Assembly (NCBI RefSeq): GCF_003063435.1
Contig: NZ_NESL01000003.1
Coordinates: 124,001 to 188,000 of the forward strand
Origin: Limnohabitans sp. 2KL-1
GTDB taxonomy: Bacteria > Pseudomonadota > Gammaproteobacteria > Burkholderiales > Burkholderiaceae_C
DNA: 64,000 nucleotides
Reading direction: 5' to 3'
Under the pieces are notes generated by a model, which worked only from the letters and a program-made list of their open reading frames with translations, ran no database searches and was not told the DNA's origin. This document shows, in pieces, positions 1 through 8,379 of the stretch. The position numbers and the translations under genes are program-made. How positions within the stretch are numbered: position 1 is the stretch's first letter; every line of letters starts with the position of its first letter.

Positions 1-81
1 GGTGGCCAACTCACGGGTTATGCAGGCGGGCTGTGGCGCAAACAAGCGCTGCTGCGGCTTGAAGGCCACCCCGGCATCTGA
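1..81 (+). CDS. 3' end of an unidentified gene (partial)
   Basis: Frame 1 is open from the window edge to a TGA at 79–81, giving 26 codons whose visible end is rich in Gly, Leu, Arg and Trp. The stop lies 8 bp before the ATG of the exporter gene, a spacing typical of an upstream co-transcribed gene. Too little is present to name a family. The overlapping longer frame starting at base 2 is a shadow. Confidence 0.4.
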   Translation, partial: GGQLTGYAGGLWRKQALLRLEGHPGI

Positions 82-89
82 CATCTTTC

Positions 90-986
90 ATGAATCCACC
101 TCACGCCAAAGGCTGGCTGGCCGACTTCCTGATCCTGGCCGCCATCTGGGGCTCCTCTTTTTTGTTCATGCGTGTGGCGGCTCTGGAACTGGGCGCTTTG
201 CCTACCGCCGCCATTCGGGTGGCCATTGCCTCGGTCTTCCTGCTGCCCCTGATGCTGGCCAAAGGCCATTGGGGCGAGCTGCGCCAACACTGGAAGCCGG
301 TGCTGTTTGTGGGCGTGCTCAACAGCGGCATTCCCTTCGCGTTGTACTCGTTTGCCGTGATGCACATCACCACGGGGTTTTCGTCCATCCTGAACGCCAC
401 AGTGCCCTTGTTTGGCGCGCTCGTCGCTTGGGTTTGGCTGGGTGACAAGCCCAGCCTGTCGCGCACCGTGGGTCTGGCCATCGGCTTTGGCGGCGTGGTG
501 CTGTTGGCGGGTGGGCAAGCCAGCTTCAAGCCCAACGCCTCGGGCATTGCCCCAGCCTGGGCGGTGCTGGCCTGTCTGGGGGCCACCACTTGCTATGCGC
601 TGGCCGCGAGCTTCACCAAAAAACACATCCCCAGCCTGCCGCCATTGGTCACCGCCACCGGCAGCCAGATCGGGGCCACGCTGGCGTTGGTGTTGCCTGC
701 GCTGTGGTTCAGGCCAGACCACTGGCCCAGCGCCTCGGCCTGGGGGGCATTGCTGGTGGTGGGGGTGCTGTGCACAGGCGTGGCCTACATCCTGTATTTC
801 AAGTTGATCGAGAACTCGGGGCCTGCGCGGGCGCTGACGGTCACCTTTTTGGTGCCAGTTTTTGCCATCGCCTATGGGGTGCTGTTTCTGGGTGAAACCG
901 TGACCGCCTGGATGCTGCTGTGTGGTGCGGTGATTTTGGCAGGCACCGCCCTGTCCAGCGGGCTGGTCAAGCTGCCGGGGCGTTGA
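90..986 (+). CDS. EamA/DMT-superfamily metabolite exporter
   Basis: This 298-residue protein is almost entirely hydrophobic. It shows the two-repeat architecture of EamA (DUF6) drug/metabolite transporters, each repeat of about 140 residues with five predicted membrane helices. The N-terminal repeat opens with the family-typical AAIWGSSF run (about residues 18–25). The second repeat contains the LGEx-type loop (FLGETVTAW) before the last helices. Such proteins export amino acids or small metabolites across the inner membrane; the substrate cannot be told from sequence. The ATG at 90 is kept because the protein then starts with a short basic/polar leader before helix 1. Its 3' end faces the minus-strand methyltransferase gene 30 bp away. 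Confidence 0.85.
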   Translation: MNPPHAKGWLADFLILAAIWGSSFLFMRVAALELGALPTAAIRVAIASVFLLPLMLAKGHWGELRQHWKPVLFVGVLNSGIPFALYSFAVMHITTGFSSILNATVPLFGALVAWVWLGDKPSLSRTVGLAIGFGGVVLLAGGQASFKPNASGIAPAWAVLACLGATTCYALAASFTKKHIPSLPPLVTATGSQIGATLALVLPALWFRPDHWPSASAWGALLVVGVLCTGVAYILYFKLIENSGPARALTVTFLVPVFAIAYGVLFLGETVTAWMLLCGAVILAGTALSSGLVKLPGR

Positions 987-1017
987 GCTGAAAGACGTCA
1001 GACCTGAAGGTGCCGAC

Positions 1018-2082
1018 CTACAGGACAGATTTGCAGGTCGCGGGCTTCAGCCCCGACACCCACATTTTCACGGGTTGCACGCGCTGCACATCCCGCGCCC
1101 TGAGCTGGCCACACCCGCCATCGACATCCTGCCCCGCCGACTGGCGCAATTTGGTCAGCACGCCGCGCTGGTGCAAGGTTCGGGCGATTTCTGCCGCACG
1201 TTCCCAGCTGGGCCGCGCGTAGGGCAAATCGGGCACCGCGTTGTAGGGGATCATGTTCATCAGCGCGTATTTGCCTTTGAGCAGGCGCACGATGCCGTCG
1301 ATTTCTTCGGCGCTGTCGTTCACGCCCTCGATCAGCGTCCACTGGTACTGGATCGGGTAGCCGGTGGCGCAGGCATAAGTTTCACCCGCCTCCACCAGAT
1401 CCTGCGGGTCAAAGCGCGGGGCACGGGGCAGCAGTTGCGCCCGCAAATCGGCCCGCGTGGTGTGCAGAGACAAGGCCAGTGCCGGTTTGACGCGGCCTTG
1501 CGGCAAGCGCTCGAACACCCGCGCATCGCCCACGGTGGAAAACACGAGATTCTTGTGGCCGATGTTGCCCACCGTGCCCAGCAGGTCAATGGCATCGATG
1601 ACCGCGTCCAGGTTGTGCGAAGGCTCGCCCATGCCCATGAACACCACTTTTTTGACGGGTCTGAGCGTCCGGGCCAGCGCCACCTGCGCCACGATCTCGG
1701 CGCTGCCCACTTGGCGGATAAGGCCTTCGCGCCCGGTCATGCAAAACACGCAGCCCACAGCGCAGCCCACTTGCGACGACACACACAAGCCATCGCGCGG
1801 CAGCAGCACACTTTCGACCGTCTGGCCGTCTTGCAGGCCCACCAACAAACGGGCCGAGCCGTCTTGCCCAGGGTGCTGCTCGCGCAGCGTGGCCAGGCCG
1901 CTGAGGGTTTGGCTGAGCGCGGGCAGGGCCTCGCGCACGGCCGTGGGCATGAAACTCTCCAGCGGACGGCGACCGCTGTCCTGCGGCTTGGCTTGCGCCC
2001 ACAGGCGCAGCACACGCTGCTCGTGAAGGGCGTTGGCCCCCAGAGCGCGCAAATGGTCGCGGATGTCCTGAATGCTGTGCAT
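1018..2082 (-). CDS. RlmN/Cfr-family radical-SAM RNA methyltransferase
   Basis: The 354-residue protein has the radical-SAM cluster-binding motif CAVGCVFC (CxxxCxxC), preceded by SQVG, exactly as in RlmN, which methylates C2 of adenosine 2503 in 23S rRNA and A37 of some tRNAs. The GMGEP SAM-binding motif follows, then STVG. Near the C-terminus DGGCGQL supplies the second catalytic cysteine that RlmN methylates transiently. Length is normal for the family. Its neighbour is slyX, not the ndk–rlmN–ispG–hisS neighbourhood usual for the housekeeping copy in betaproteobacteria. It may therefore be a paralogue, so I give no symbol. It starts 5 bp after the slyX stop and is probably co-transcribed. 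Confidence 0.85.
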   Translation of the reverse strand: MHSIQDIRDHLRALGANALHEQRVLRLWAQAKPQDSGRRPLESFMPTAVREALPALSQTLSGLATLREQHPGQDGSARLLVGLQDGQTVESVLLPRDGLCVSSQVGCAVGCVFCMTGREGLIRQVGSAEIVAQVALARTLRPVKKVVFMGMGEPSHNLDAVIDAIDLLGTVGNIGHKNLVFSTVGDARVFERLPQGRVKPALALSLHTTRADLRAQLLPRAPRFDPQDLVEAGETYACATGYPIQYQWTLIEGVNDSAEEIDGIVRLLKGKYALMNMIPYNAVPDLPYARPSWERAAEIARTLHQRGVLTKLRQSAGQDVDGGCGQLRARDVQRVQPVKMWVSGLKPATCKSVL

Positions 2083-2087
2083 GAGTT

Positions 2088-2309
2088 TCAGTAATGGGGC
2101 GGGATTTCGTCGCGCAGGTTGCGCAGCTCGGCACCGCCACCCGATTCGGGCAGACGGTCACGCATCTGGCGCAGCTCCTGAATCAGCGCGTCAATTTGCT
2201 GCTGCTGGCGATAGACCTGTGCATTGAGCTGGTCGAGCAGGTCTTCGGTAAAGCCGGCCTTGATCTCCAGGTCGATCAGGCGGTTTTCAATCAGGGTGGG
2301 TATGTCCAT
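2088..2309 (-). CDS. slyX: SlyX family protein
   Basis: This small 73-residue acidic protein is dominated by a heptad-rich coiled coil (about residues 5–50, with many Gln and Leu). It ends in the family signature PPHY. SlyX proteins are conserved in proteobacteria but have no established biochemical function. The gene is upstream of and almost touching the radical-SAM methyltransferase gene on the same strand. It diverges from metK, with the metK promoter and riboswitch lying between them. Confidence 0.85.
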   Translation of the reverse strand: MDIPTLIENRLIDLEIKAGFTEDLLDQLNAQVYRQQQQIDALIQELRQMRDRLPESGGGAELRNLRDEIPPHY

Positions 2310-2329
2310 GGGCTGTATTGGACATGATT

Positions 2330-2358
2330 TTGGCGGGGCCTTTGCGATCTTTTATAAT
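2330..2358 (+). promoter_or_regulatory. sigma70-type promoter of metK
   Basis: TTGGCG (2330–2335) and a perfect TATAAT (2353–2358) are separated by 17 bp. The expected start, about 2364–2366, coincides with the first base of the riboswitch stem, as expected for a riboswitch-controlled transcript. Confidence 0.75.
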
Positions 2359-2364
2359 CCTCGC

Positions 2365-2416
2365 ATCGCCGAGTTAACTGAACTACTTGCAGGGCGATTC
2401 ACAAATTCTGCTAAAG
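2365..2416 (+). promoter_or_regulatory. SAM-II-like riboswitch aptamer upstream of metK
   Basis: Visible H-type pseudoknot. Stem P1 is ATCGCC (2365–2370) pairing with GGCGAT (2393–2398). The P1 loop holds GAGTTAA and ends TTGCA. GCAG (2389–2392) pairs with CTGC (2408–2411) to form P2, stacked directly on P1. TAAAG follows (2412–2416). The order stem–GA(x)TTAA–TTGCA–stem–CAAA–CTGCTAAA matches the SAM-II (SAM_alpha) layout, and the downstream gene makes SAM. SAM-II is best known from Alphaproteobacteria. A covariance-model search would settle it. Confidence 0.72.
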
Positions 2417-2435
2417 CGTTCGCCAGGCTCCGGGT

Positions 2436-2469
2436 TTTCAGGGTCGGCAACGCCGACAAACCGCTGAAA
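2436..2469 (+). promoter_or_regulatory. metK leader hairpin (possible expression platform)
   Basis: TTTCAG (2436–2441) pairs with CTGAAA (2464–2469). Inside, GTCGGC (2443–2448) pairs with GCCGAC (2452–2457) around an AAC loop. The hairpin ends 5 nt before the AGGAG ribosome-binding site at 2474–2478. There is no U-run, so translational rather than terminator control is more likely if it acts with the riboswitch. Confidence 0.45.
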
Positions 2470-2486
2470 CTTTAGGAGCTTTTTTC

Positions 2487-3668
2487 ATGTCCAACGACTA
2501 CCTCTTCACCTCGGAATCCGTCTCCGAAGGCCATCCCGACAAAGTTGCTGACCAGATCTCTGATGCGATTTTGGACGCGATTTTTGAGCAAGACCCGCTC
2601 AGCCGCGTGGCCGCCGAAACCCTGACCAACACTGGTCTGGTCGTGCTGGCCGGTGAGATCACCACGCAAGCCAATGTGGATTACATCCAGGTGGCCCGCG
2701 ACACCATCAAGCGCATCGGCTACGACAACACCGAATACGGCATCGACTACAAAGGCTGCGCCGTGCTGGTGGCCTACGACAAGCAGTCCAACGACATCGC
2801 CCAAGGTGTGGACCACGCATCGGATGACTTTTTGAACATCGGCGCAGGCGACCAAGGCCTGATGTTTGGCTATGCCTGCTCGGAAACGCAAGAGCTGATG
2901 CCCGCCCCGATTTACTACGCCCACCGTTTGGTGGAGCGCCAAGCCCAGCTGCGCAAGGATGGCCGTCTGCCTTTCTTGCGCCCCGACGCCAAGAGCCAGG
3001 TGACCATGCGCTATGTGGACGGCAAACCCCACAGCATCGACACCGTGGTGCTGTCCACCCAGCACAGCCCCGACCAGTCGGAAACCGCCACCAAAATGAA
3101 GGCCAGCTTCACCGAGGCCATCATCGAAGAGATCATCAAGCCCGTGCTGCCCAAAGAGTGGTTGCAAGACACCAAATACCTGATCAACCCAACCGGCCGT
3201 TTCGTGATTGGTGGCCCCCAGGGCGATTGCGGCCTGACGGGTCGCAAAATCATTGTGGACACCTACGGCGGCGCTTGCCCGCATGGTGGTGGCGCGTTCT
3301 CGGGCAAAGACCCATCGAAGGTGGACCGCTCGGCTGCTTATGCCGCACGCTACGTGGCCAAGAACATCGTGGCCGCAGGCCTGGCCACCCAGTGCCAGGT
3401 GCAAGTGGCTTACGCGATTGGCGTGGCCCGCCCGATGAACATCACCGTGAACACCGCCGGCACTGGCGTGATTTCGGACGACAAGTTGTCGGCCCTGGTG
3501 GCCGAACACTTTGATTTGCGCCCCAAAGGCATCATCCAGATGCTGGACTTGCTGCGCCCGATCTACAGCAAGACCGCCGCCTATGGCCACTTTGGCCGCG
3601 ACGAGCCCGACTTCACCTGGGAGCGCACCGACCGCGCTGCTGCACTGAAAGCAGCTGCAGGCCTTTAA
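2487..3668 (+). CDS. metK: S-adenosylmethionine synthetase
   Basis: MetK joins methionine and ATP to form S-adenosylmethionine, PPi and Pi in the cytoplasm. The 393-residue length is normal. Visible signatures are [16 protein letters not shown] near the N-terminus (ATP and metal binding), GAGDQG (about residues 119–124, the family signature 1) and [16 protein letters not shown] (about residue 267 onward, the glycine/lysine phosphate-binding loop). The start is fixed by AGGAG at 2474–2478, 8 nt upstream. The gene stands alone: it has its own promoter, a SAM-II-like riboswitch and a strong terminator after the stop. This suggests feedback control by its own product. Confidence 0.97.
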   Translation: MSNDYLFTSESVSEGHPDKVADQISDAILDAIFEQDPLSRVAAETLTNTGLVVLAGEITTQANVDYIQVARDTIKRIGYDNTEYGIDYKGCAVLVAYDKQSNDIAQGVDHASDDFLNIGAGDQGLMFGYACSETQELMPAPIYYAHRLVERQAQLRKDGRLPFLRPDAKSQVTMRYVDGKPHSIDTVVLSTQHSPDQSETATKMKASFTEAIIEEIIKPVLPKEWLQDTKYLINPTGRFVIGGPQGDCGLTGRKIIVDTYGGACPHGGGAFSGKDPSKVDRSAAYAARYVAKNIVAAGLATQCQVQVAYAIGVARPMNITVNTAGTGVISDDKLSALVAEHFDLRPKGIIQMLDLLRPIYSKTAAYGHFGRDEPDFTWERTDRAAALKAAAGL

Positions 3669-3686
3669 GCCCCAGCGAACGACAAG

Positions 3687-3708
3687 CCCCCCGACAAGCA
3701 TGGGGGGG
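3687..3708. repeat. C6/G7 hairpin after metK
   Basis: CCCCCC (3687–3692) faces GGGGGGG (3702–3708) across a 9-nt loop. It has no T-run and sits just before the intrinsic terminator. It may assist termination or protect the transcript end. Confidence 0.4.
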
Positions 3709-3719
3709 TAAAAATACAA

Positions 3720-3749
3720 GCCGCTCAGCATCCGTTGAGCGGCTTTTTT
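3720..3749 (+). terminator. rho-independent terminator of metK
   Basis: An 8-bp stem GCCGCTCA (3720–3727) / TGAGCGGC (3736–3743) with an 8-nt loop is followed by six T residues (3744–3749). Confidence 0.9.
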
Positions 3750-3762
3750 GCGTTCAGGTTGG

Positions 3763-3776
3763 GCATACCGGTATGC
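3763..3776. repeat. perfect 14-bp palindrome upstream of the phosphoribosyltransferase gene
   Basis: GCATACCGGTATGC reads identically on both strands. It lies just after the metK terminator and about 110 bp before the next start codon. It could be a regulator's operator; no regulator is evident nearby. Confidence 0.35.
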
Positions 3777-3847
3777 AAGCCACATCAGGGACCGCTTGTC
3801 GAGGGCCTGGTCTGTGGCACCCGACACAGACAGCCGAGGCGGCTTGT

Positions 3848-3865
3848 TTTGACAATCCAGTCAAA
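3848..3865. repeat. inverted repeat near the phosphoribosyltransferase start
   Basis: TTTGAC (3848–3853) and GTCAAA (3860–3865) are perfect arms around a 6-bp centre. They lie immediately upstream of the first possible ATG (3868) and 20 bp before the preferred one (3886). Operator or chance. Confidence 0.3.
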
Positions 3866-3885
3866 CCATGCCAACGGAACCCACC

Positions 3886-4539
3886 ATGTTCAAAGACCGC
3901 CTTGATGCCGCCCGCCAACTAACGAAGGCGCTGCAAAAGTACCAAGGCCAAAACCCTTTGGTGCTGGCGATCCCCCGTGGCGCTGTGCCCATGGGGGTGT
4001 GGATGGCGCAAGCCCTGCATGGGGAAATGGACGTGGTGCTGGTGCGCAAACTGCGCGCACCGTTTCAGCCCGAAGTGGCCATTGGCGCGGTGGACGAAAC
4101 GGGTCTGGCCTGTCTCTCGCCCTACGCTGCCACGCTCGGCATCGACCCGCAATATGTGAAAAATGAAATCCAGCGGCAGATAAAAACCCTGAAGTCGCGT
4201 CGCCAGCAATACAGCCAAATTCGGGCAGCGATTCCGGTCCAGGGGCGTGTGGTCATCGTGGTAGACGATGGCTTGGCCACGGGGGCCACCATGATGTCGG
4301 CACTCAAAGCCCTGCGCCAACACCACCCGCAGCGTTTGGTCTGCGCCATTCCGGTGGCCAGCCCGGAAGCTTTGACCAAAATTCAACCCTTGGCCGACGA
4401 AACGGTCTGCCTGTCCGCCCCTGAAGACTTCATGGCGGTGGCGCAGTTTTACCGGCAATTCCCACAAGTGAGCGATGCGCAAGTGCTTGAATTTTTGCGT
4501 GCACCAGCGCAACCCACGCCACAAATCCGGTGCCCGTGA
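3886..4539 (+). CDS. phosphoribosyltransferase-domain protein
   Basis: This is a 217-residue type-I phosphoribosyltransferase fold protein. The PRPP-binding loop is VVIVVDDGLATGATM (about residues 123–137), and a LAIPRGAVPMG loop lies near residue 27. These belong to the group of uncharacterised PRTases often found near stress or polyphosphate genes; the acceptor base is unknown. I prefer the ATG at 3886, because GGAA lies 7 nt upstream and homologues begin with a short F-x-D-R leader. An in-frame ATG at 3868 has no ribosome-binding site and overlaps an inverted repeat. It converges on the next, minus-strand gene. Confidence 0.8.
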   Translation: MFKDRLDAARQLTKALQKYQGQNPLVLAIPRGAVPMGVWMAQALHGEMDVVLVRKLRAPFQPEVAIGAVDETGLACLSPYAATLGIDPQYVKNEIQRQIKTLKSRRQQYSQIRAAIPVQGRVVIVVDDGLATGATMMSALKALRQHHPQRLVCAIPVASPEALTKIQPLADETVCLSAPEDFMAVAQFYRQFPQVSDAQVLEFLRAPAQPTPQIRCP

Positions 4540-4578
4540 GACCGCTGCAGAGGCCGGCAGGCAGCACATGGCTCCGTC

Positions 4579-4602
4579 ATGCCTCAGACATGCCTCAGAC
4601 AT
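4579..4602. repeat. short tandem direct repeat CATGCCTCAGA
   Basis: The 11-bp word CATGCCTCAGA occurs twice back to back, followed by CATGGCA. The repeat runs over the last bases of the host-attachment-type gene and its downstream flank. It may have arisen by slippage. Confidence 0.5.
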
Positions 4603-5029
4603 GGCATTCGGTGCGCAAGCGTTTGTCCAACGCCGTGACATTCAAGGACGTCAAGTCCAGCGCATGCTTGGCCACGATGGTTTTTTGTACCGGCGCGTCC
4701 AAATGCAGCAACAACTCCCCCATGAAGGGATGGGACACCACCAAGACCAAGGCATTCAGACCTTGGTTCAAAACGGCCTCCCGAAAATAAGCCGCCAGCG
4801 TCTGGGCAAACTCGCTGCGATGGTGCTGCTTGAGGTCTGAGCGGGGCGCCAAACCTGTCCGTCCGAATGACGAATGACCCAAGGGGGCACGCTCGGTCTC
4901 TCGGGCCTGCATGCGACTTTCCGGGTTGAGCCAATCGGCCAACTCCACCAAGGGCTCATTCACGGATGAGCGCTCAAAAAGCCGCGCATGCGAAGCATTG
5001 GCGACCAAGATCCAGTGTTTTTGCAACAT
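4595..5029 (-). CDS. host-attachment-type protein (PF10116-like)
   Basis: The 144-residue product begins with KHWILVANASHARLFE. This beta-strand with an A-(x)-ARLF motif is characteristic of proteins annotated as required for attachment to host cells (AtsE-like). The middle is polar and basic; the C-terminal half carries the LVVSHPFMGELL segment. Such proteins are soluble; despite the name, homologues are widespread in free-living bacteria and no mechanism is established. The start at 5029 is chosen over a longer frame because AGGAGGGGG lies 2 nt upstream on the coding strand. About 235 bp with no gene separate it from the divergent ABC operon. Confidence 0.7.
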   Translation of the reverse strand: MLQKHWILVANASHARLFERSSVNEPLVELADWLNPESRMQARETERAPLGHSSFGRTGLAPRSDLKQHHRSEFAQTLAAYFREAVLNQGLNALVLVVSHPFMGELLLHLDAPVQKTIVAKHALDLTSLNVTALDKRLRTECHV

Positions 5030-5264
5030 GTCCCCCTCCTTTTTCAGTCTGATGGAGGGTTTGATTTTTCGGGCAAGCCGGCCCGGGGTCAATTGATCGG
5101 TCGTTATAGAACCTGCGGTTCTGCGCCCGGCTGCACACCAGCTGATTGACCAACGTCAAGTTCTGCGCCCCCCAAACATGCGTCAATGCAAGGCTGATGC
5201 GTGTGCCCACCGTGCTCGCCTTGGGTTACGCCACACGCCCTACAACTTGCTCCGACACCACAAG

Positions 5265-6002
5265 ATGACCCACAACACAGCCCCGGCCGAATGCGTTTTT
5301 GTGGCACGCAACCTCACCAAGGTCTATGGCGAGGGTGCAACCACCGTGCAAGCGCTGTCCGGGGTGGATCTGCGCATCATGCAAGGCGAGTTTGTGGTCT
5401 TGCTGGGGGCGTCGGGCAGTGGCAAATCCACTTTGCTCAACATCCTGGGTGGACTGGACCATGCCACGGCAGGAAGTGCCCAATGGTTCCACCAGGGTGA
5501 ATTGCACGAGCTGACGGGTGCCAGCGATGCCGAACTGACCCGCTACCGGCGCGAACATGTGGGCTTTGTGTTCCAGTTCTACAACCTGATCCCCAGCCTC
5601 ACAGCGCTGGAAAATGTGGCGCTGGTCACCGACATGGCCACCGCGCCGATGCGTCCTGAAGACGCTTTGGCGCTGGTGGGCCTGACTGAACGCATGGACC
5701 ACTTTGTCTCGCAACTCTCCGGTGGCGAACAACAACGGGTCGCCATTGCGCGCGCCATCGCCAAACGTCCCCAGGTGCTGCTGTGCGACGAGCCGACAGG
5801 CGCGCTGGACTGCGCCACCGGCATCGTGGTGCTGCAAGCCATCGAAAAAGTCAACCGCGATCTGGGCACCACCACCGTGATCATCACCCACAATGCCGCC
5901 ATTGCAGACATGGCCGACCGCGTGATGCGCATGGCCGGGGGCCGCATCGTGGACATCCAGGTCAACCACCACAAAGTGGCCGCGTCCACGCTGCGCTGGT
6001 AA
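5265..6002 (+). CDS. MacB/LolD-type ABC transporter ATP-binding protein
   Basis: This 245-residue ATPase has Walker A GASGSGKS (about residues 47–54), the Q-loop in [18 protein letters not shown], signature [14 protein letters not shown] (about 152) and Walker [13 protein letters not shown] (about 171), then the H-loop ITHN. The [16 protein letters not shown] stretch is typical of the LolD/MacB/FtsE group, which drives lipoprotein release or substrate export by mechanotransmission. ATG 5265 aligns with the family N-terminus; the longer frame upstream lacks similarity. It is the first gene of a three-gene operon, 7 bp before the permease. Confidence 0.92.
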   Translation: MTHNTAPAECVFVARNLTKVYGEGATTVQALSGVDLRIMQGEFVVLLGASGSGKSTLLNILGGLDHATAGSAQWFHQGELHELTGASDAELTRYRREHVGFVFQFYNLIPSLTALENVALVTDMATAPMRPEDALALVGLTERMDHFVSQLSGGEQQRVAIARAIAKRPQVLLCDEPTGALDCATGIVVLQAIEKVNRDLGTTTVIITHNAAIADMADRVMRMAGGRIVDIQVNHHKVAASTLRW

Positions 6003-6009
6003 GCCGTTC

Positions 6010-8379
6010 ATGAAAGCCCTGAACATCAAACTCTGGCGCGATCTGCAACGCTTGTGGCCGCAGGTCCTGACCATGGCCTTGGTGGTCGCCATCGGGGTGG
6101 CCGGTTTTGTGGGCATGTTCTCGGTGCATCAGTCACTCCAGAGTTCCCGCGATGGTTTTTACCGCGACAACCGCCTGGCAGATGTCTTCATTCACGTCAA
6201 ACGTGCCCCGACACAGTGGCTGGACCGCTTGCGCATGATCGAAGGTGTGGCGCAAGTGCAGCTCACCACGACCATGGACGCGCCCATCGCCCTGCCCGAT
6301 GCCCAAGCACCGGTCACGGGCCGCTTTGTGGGGCTGAACCTGGGGCGTGCACACGAACAGCAGCAAGGCCTGAACGCCGTGAGCCTGCGCAGCGGTCGCT
6401 GGCCCGAGCCAGGTCAGGCACTGGAAGCCCTGGTCAGTGATCGTTTTGCACAGGCGCATCAGCTGCGCCCTGGTGACAAGGTCAATGCCATCCTCAACGG
6501 TCGGCTGCAATCGGTGCACATCGTCGGCACGGCCATTTCGCCAGAATATGTGTTTGCCTCGCGTGGCGGCATGCCTGACGACAAGACCTTCGGTATCTGG
6601 TGGATCGATCACGAGCGCATGGCGCAGACGTTTGACATGCAAGGGGCCTTCAACCAGGCCTCTTTCAGACTCCATGACAGCCTCCAGGAGCCGTCGGTGA
6701 TCGCACAGATCGATGCGCTGCTGGATCGGTACGGCACGCGGGGTGCCATGGGACGCGACAAGCAAATGTCGGCACGGATTGTGAGCGATGAACTCTCGCA
6801 ACTGAAAGTCATGGGGACGGTGCTGCCCGGCATCTTTCTGGCTGTCTCGATCTTCATCCTCAACGGGGTCATTACCCGACAAGTGGCCACTCAGCGCGGC
6901 CAGATTGCAGCACTCAAGGCACTGGGCTACACCGACCGCACAATCGCTGGCCATTACATGGCCCTGAGCTTGGTGATTACCGGTTTGGGCCTGCTGGCTG
7001 GCTTGCTGCTGAGCCAGTGGATCGGCCAACAGATGCTGGCTTTGTATGGCGAGGTGTTCAGATTCAAGCAATTGACTTACAGCACCACGCCCTGGCTGGT
7101 GGCGGTGGCCATGGCCTGGACCTTGGCAGCGGCCATTGCGGGGACATGGGGTGCGGTGCGCACGGTGGTGCGTCTGCAACCGGCCGAGGCCATGCAAGCG
7201 CCGGCCACGCCACGTTACCGCAAGACCTTGCTGGAGCGCAGCGGCGTGGGCCGCCAGGTGAGCACGGGCATGCGCATGGTGATCCGCAACGTCGAGCACC
7301 GCCCCTGGCGCTCGCTGTTCACCGTGACCGGCATTGCGCTGGCCGTGGCCTTGCAAATCTCAGGAGCCTTCTGGATGGACGCGATGGACCACATCATGGA
7401 GGTGCAATTTCAGCAAGTGCAGCGCGGCGATGTGGTGGTGCAATTTCAAAATGCGGTGTCGCCATCGGTGGTGCAAGACCTGCAACGCATGCCGGGGGTG
7501 ATCCATGCCGAAGCCAACCGCACCGAAGCTGTTCGCATCCATGCACGCGGGGTCAGCGAAGAAGGCGCATTGTTGGGATTGCATGCCTGCGCCCGCTTGC
7601 TCAGGCCAGTCGATGCGCTGCAAGGCCCGGTGCCCGTGCCTGCACAAGGGCTGTTGATGTCGGATTTGCTGGCACGACAGTTGGCGGTGCGCGTGGGCGA
7701 CCGTGTCGAAGTGGCATTTTTAATGGGACGTCAAACCCGCGCACAAGTGGAAGTGGTGGGCGTCGTCCACACCCTGATGGGCAAACAAGTTTTCATGAGT
7801 CTGGACGCCATGAACCGCCTGTCACGCGAAGGCTCGGCCGTCACAGAGGCCAGCTTGCGTGTGGACGCTGCGCTCATGCCCGCATTTTGGTCGGCCGTGA
7901 AGCAAGCGCCGGAGATCGTGGCGGTGTTTGACAAGGCCTCGGAAATGGCCAGTTTTCAGGCTTCTACCTCGCGCAACATGGGCATCTTCAGCGCCATTCT
8001 GACGCTTTTTGCCATCGCCATGGCGGTGGCCATTGTGTACAACTCGGCGCGCATCAGCTTGTCCGAGCGGGCATGGGAACTGGCCAGCTTGCGTGTCCTG
8101 GGCATGACGCGTACCGAGGTCTCGCTTTTGCTGCTGGGCCAGTTGGGTGCCGAGTTGCTGCTGGCACTGCCTGTCGGCGGGATCGCCGGTTGGGCGCTGG
8201 CGTCCTTGTTGATGCACCTGATGGCATCCGACAACATCGATTTTCCGGTGGTCATCGCGCCCTCCACTTATGCTTGGGCAGCCTTGATCGTGTTGGCCGC
8301 AGGCCTGGTCAGTGCACTGCTGGTGCGCCGAAAAATTGACCAGCTCGACTTGGTCGCTGTTTTGAAAGTCCGCGAATGA
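6010..8379 (+). CDS. FtsX/MacB-family ABC permease with two FtsX domains
   Basis: This 789-residue inner-membrane protein has one N-terminal helix (about residues 18–38), a large periplasmic domain, three helices (about 270–385), then a repeat of the same plan: a helix near 435–455, a second periplasmic domain and three C-terminal helices (about 665–780). This duplicated FtsX layout occurs in single-polypeptide permeases that pair with a LolD-like ATPase. With the HlyD adaptor immediately downstream the set most resembles a MacAB/DevBCA-type exporter. Which molecule it exports is not evident. The stop overlaps the adaptor start (ATGA), implying translational coupling. Confidence 0.88.
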   Translation: MKALNIKLWRDLQRLWPQVLTMALVVAIGVAGFVGMFSVHQSLQSSRDGFYRDNRLADVFIHVKRAPTQWLDRLRMIEGVAQVQLTTTMDAPIALPDAQAPVTGRFVGLNLGRAHEQQQGLNAVSLRSGRWPEPGQALEALVSDRFAQAHQLRPGDKVNAILNGRLQSVHIVGTAISPEYVFASRGGMPDDKTFGIWWIDHERMAQTFDMQGAFNQASFRLHDSLQEPSVIAQIDALLDRYGTRGAMGRDKQMSARIVSDELSQLKVMGTVLPGIFLAVSIFILNGVITRQVATQRGQIAALKALGYTDRTIAGHYMALSLVITGLGLLAGLLLSQWIGQQMLALYGEVFRFKQLTYSTTPWLVAVAMAWTLAAAIAGTWGAVRTVVRLQPAEAMQAPATPRYRKTLLERSGVGRQVSTGMRMVIRNVEHRPWRSLFTVTGIALAVALQISGAFWMDAMDHIMEVQFQQVQRGDVVVQFQNAVSPSVVQDLQRMPGVIHAEANRTEAVRIHARGVSEEGALLGLHACARLLRPVDALQGPVPVPAQGLLMSDLLARQLAVRVGDRVEVAFLMGRQTRAQVEVVGVVHTLMGKQVFMSLDAMNRLSREGSAVTEASLRVDAALMPAFWSAVKQAPEIVAVFDKASEMASFQASTSRNMGIFSAILTLFAIAMAVAIVYNSARISLSERAWELASLRVLGMTRTEVSLLLLGQLGAELLLALPVGGIAGWALASLLMHLMASDNIDFPVVIAPSTYAWAALIVLAAGLVSALLVRRKIDQLDLVAVLKVRE

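Noticed and set aside
5030-5264. 235-bp gap between the host-attachment-type gene and the ABC operon, searched for a small gene or RNA
   Set aside because: Short frames there lack a ribosome-binding site or recognisable similarity; no convincing promoter or hairpin pair was seen.
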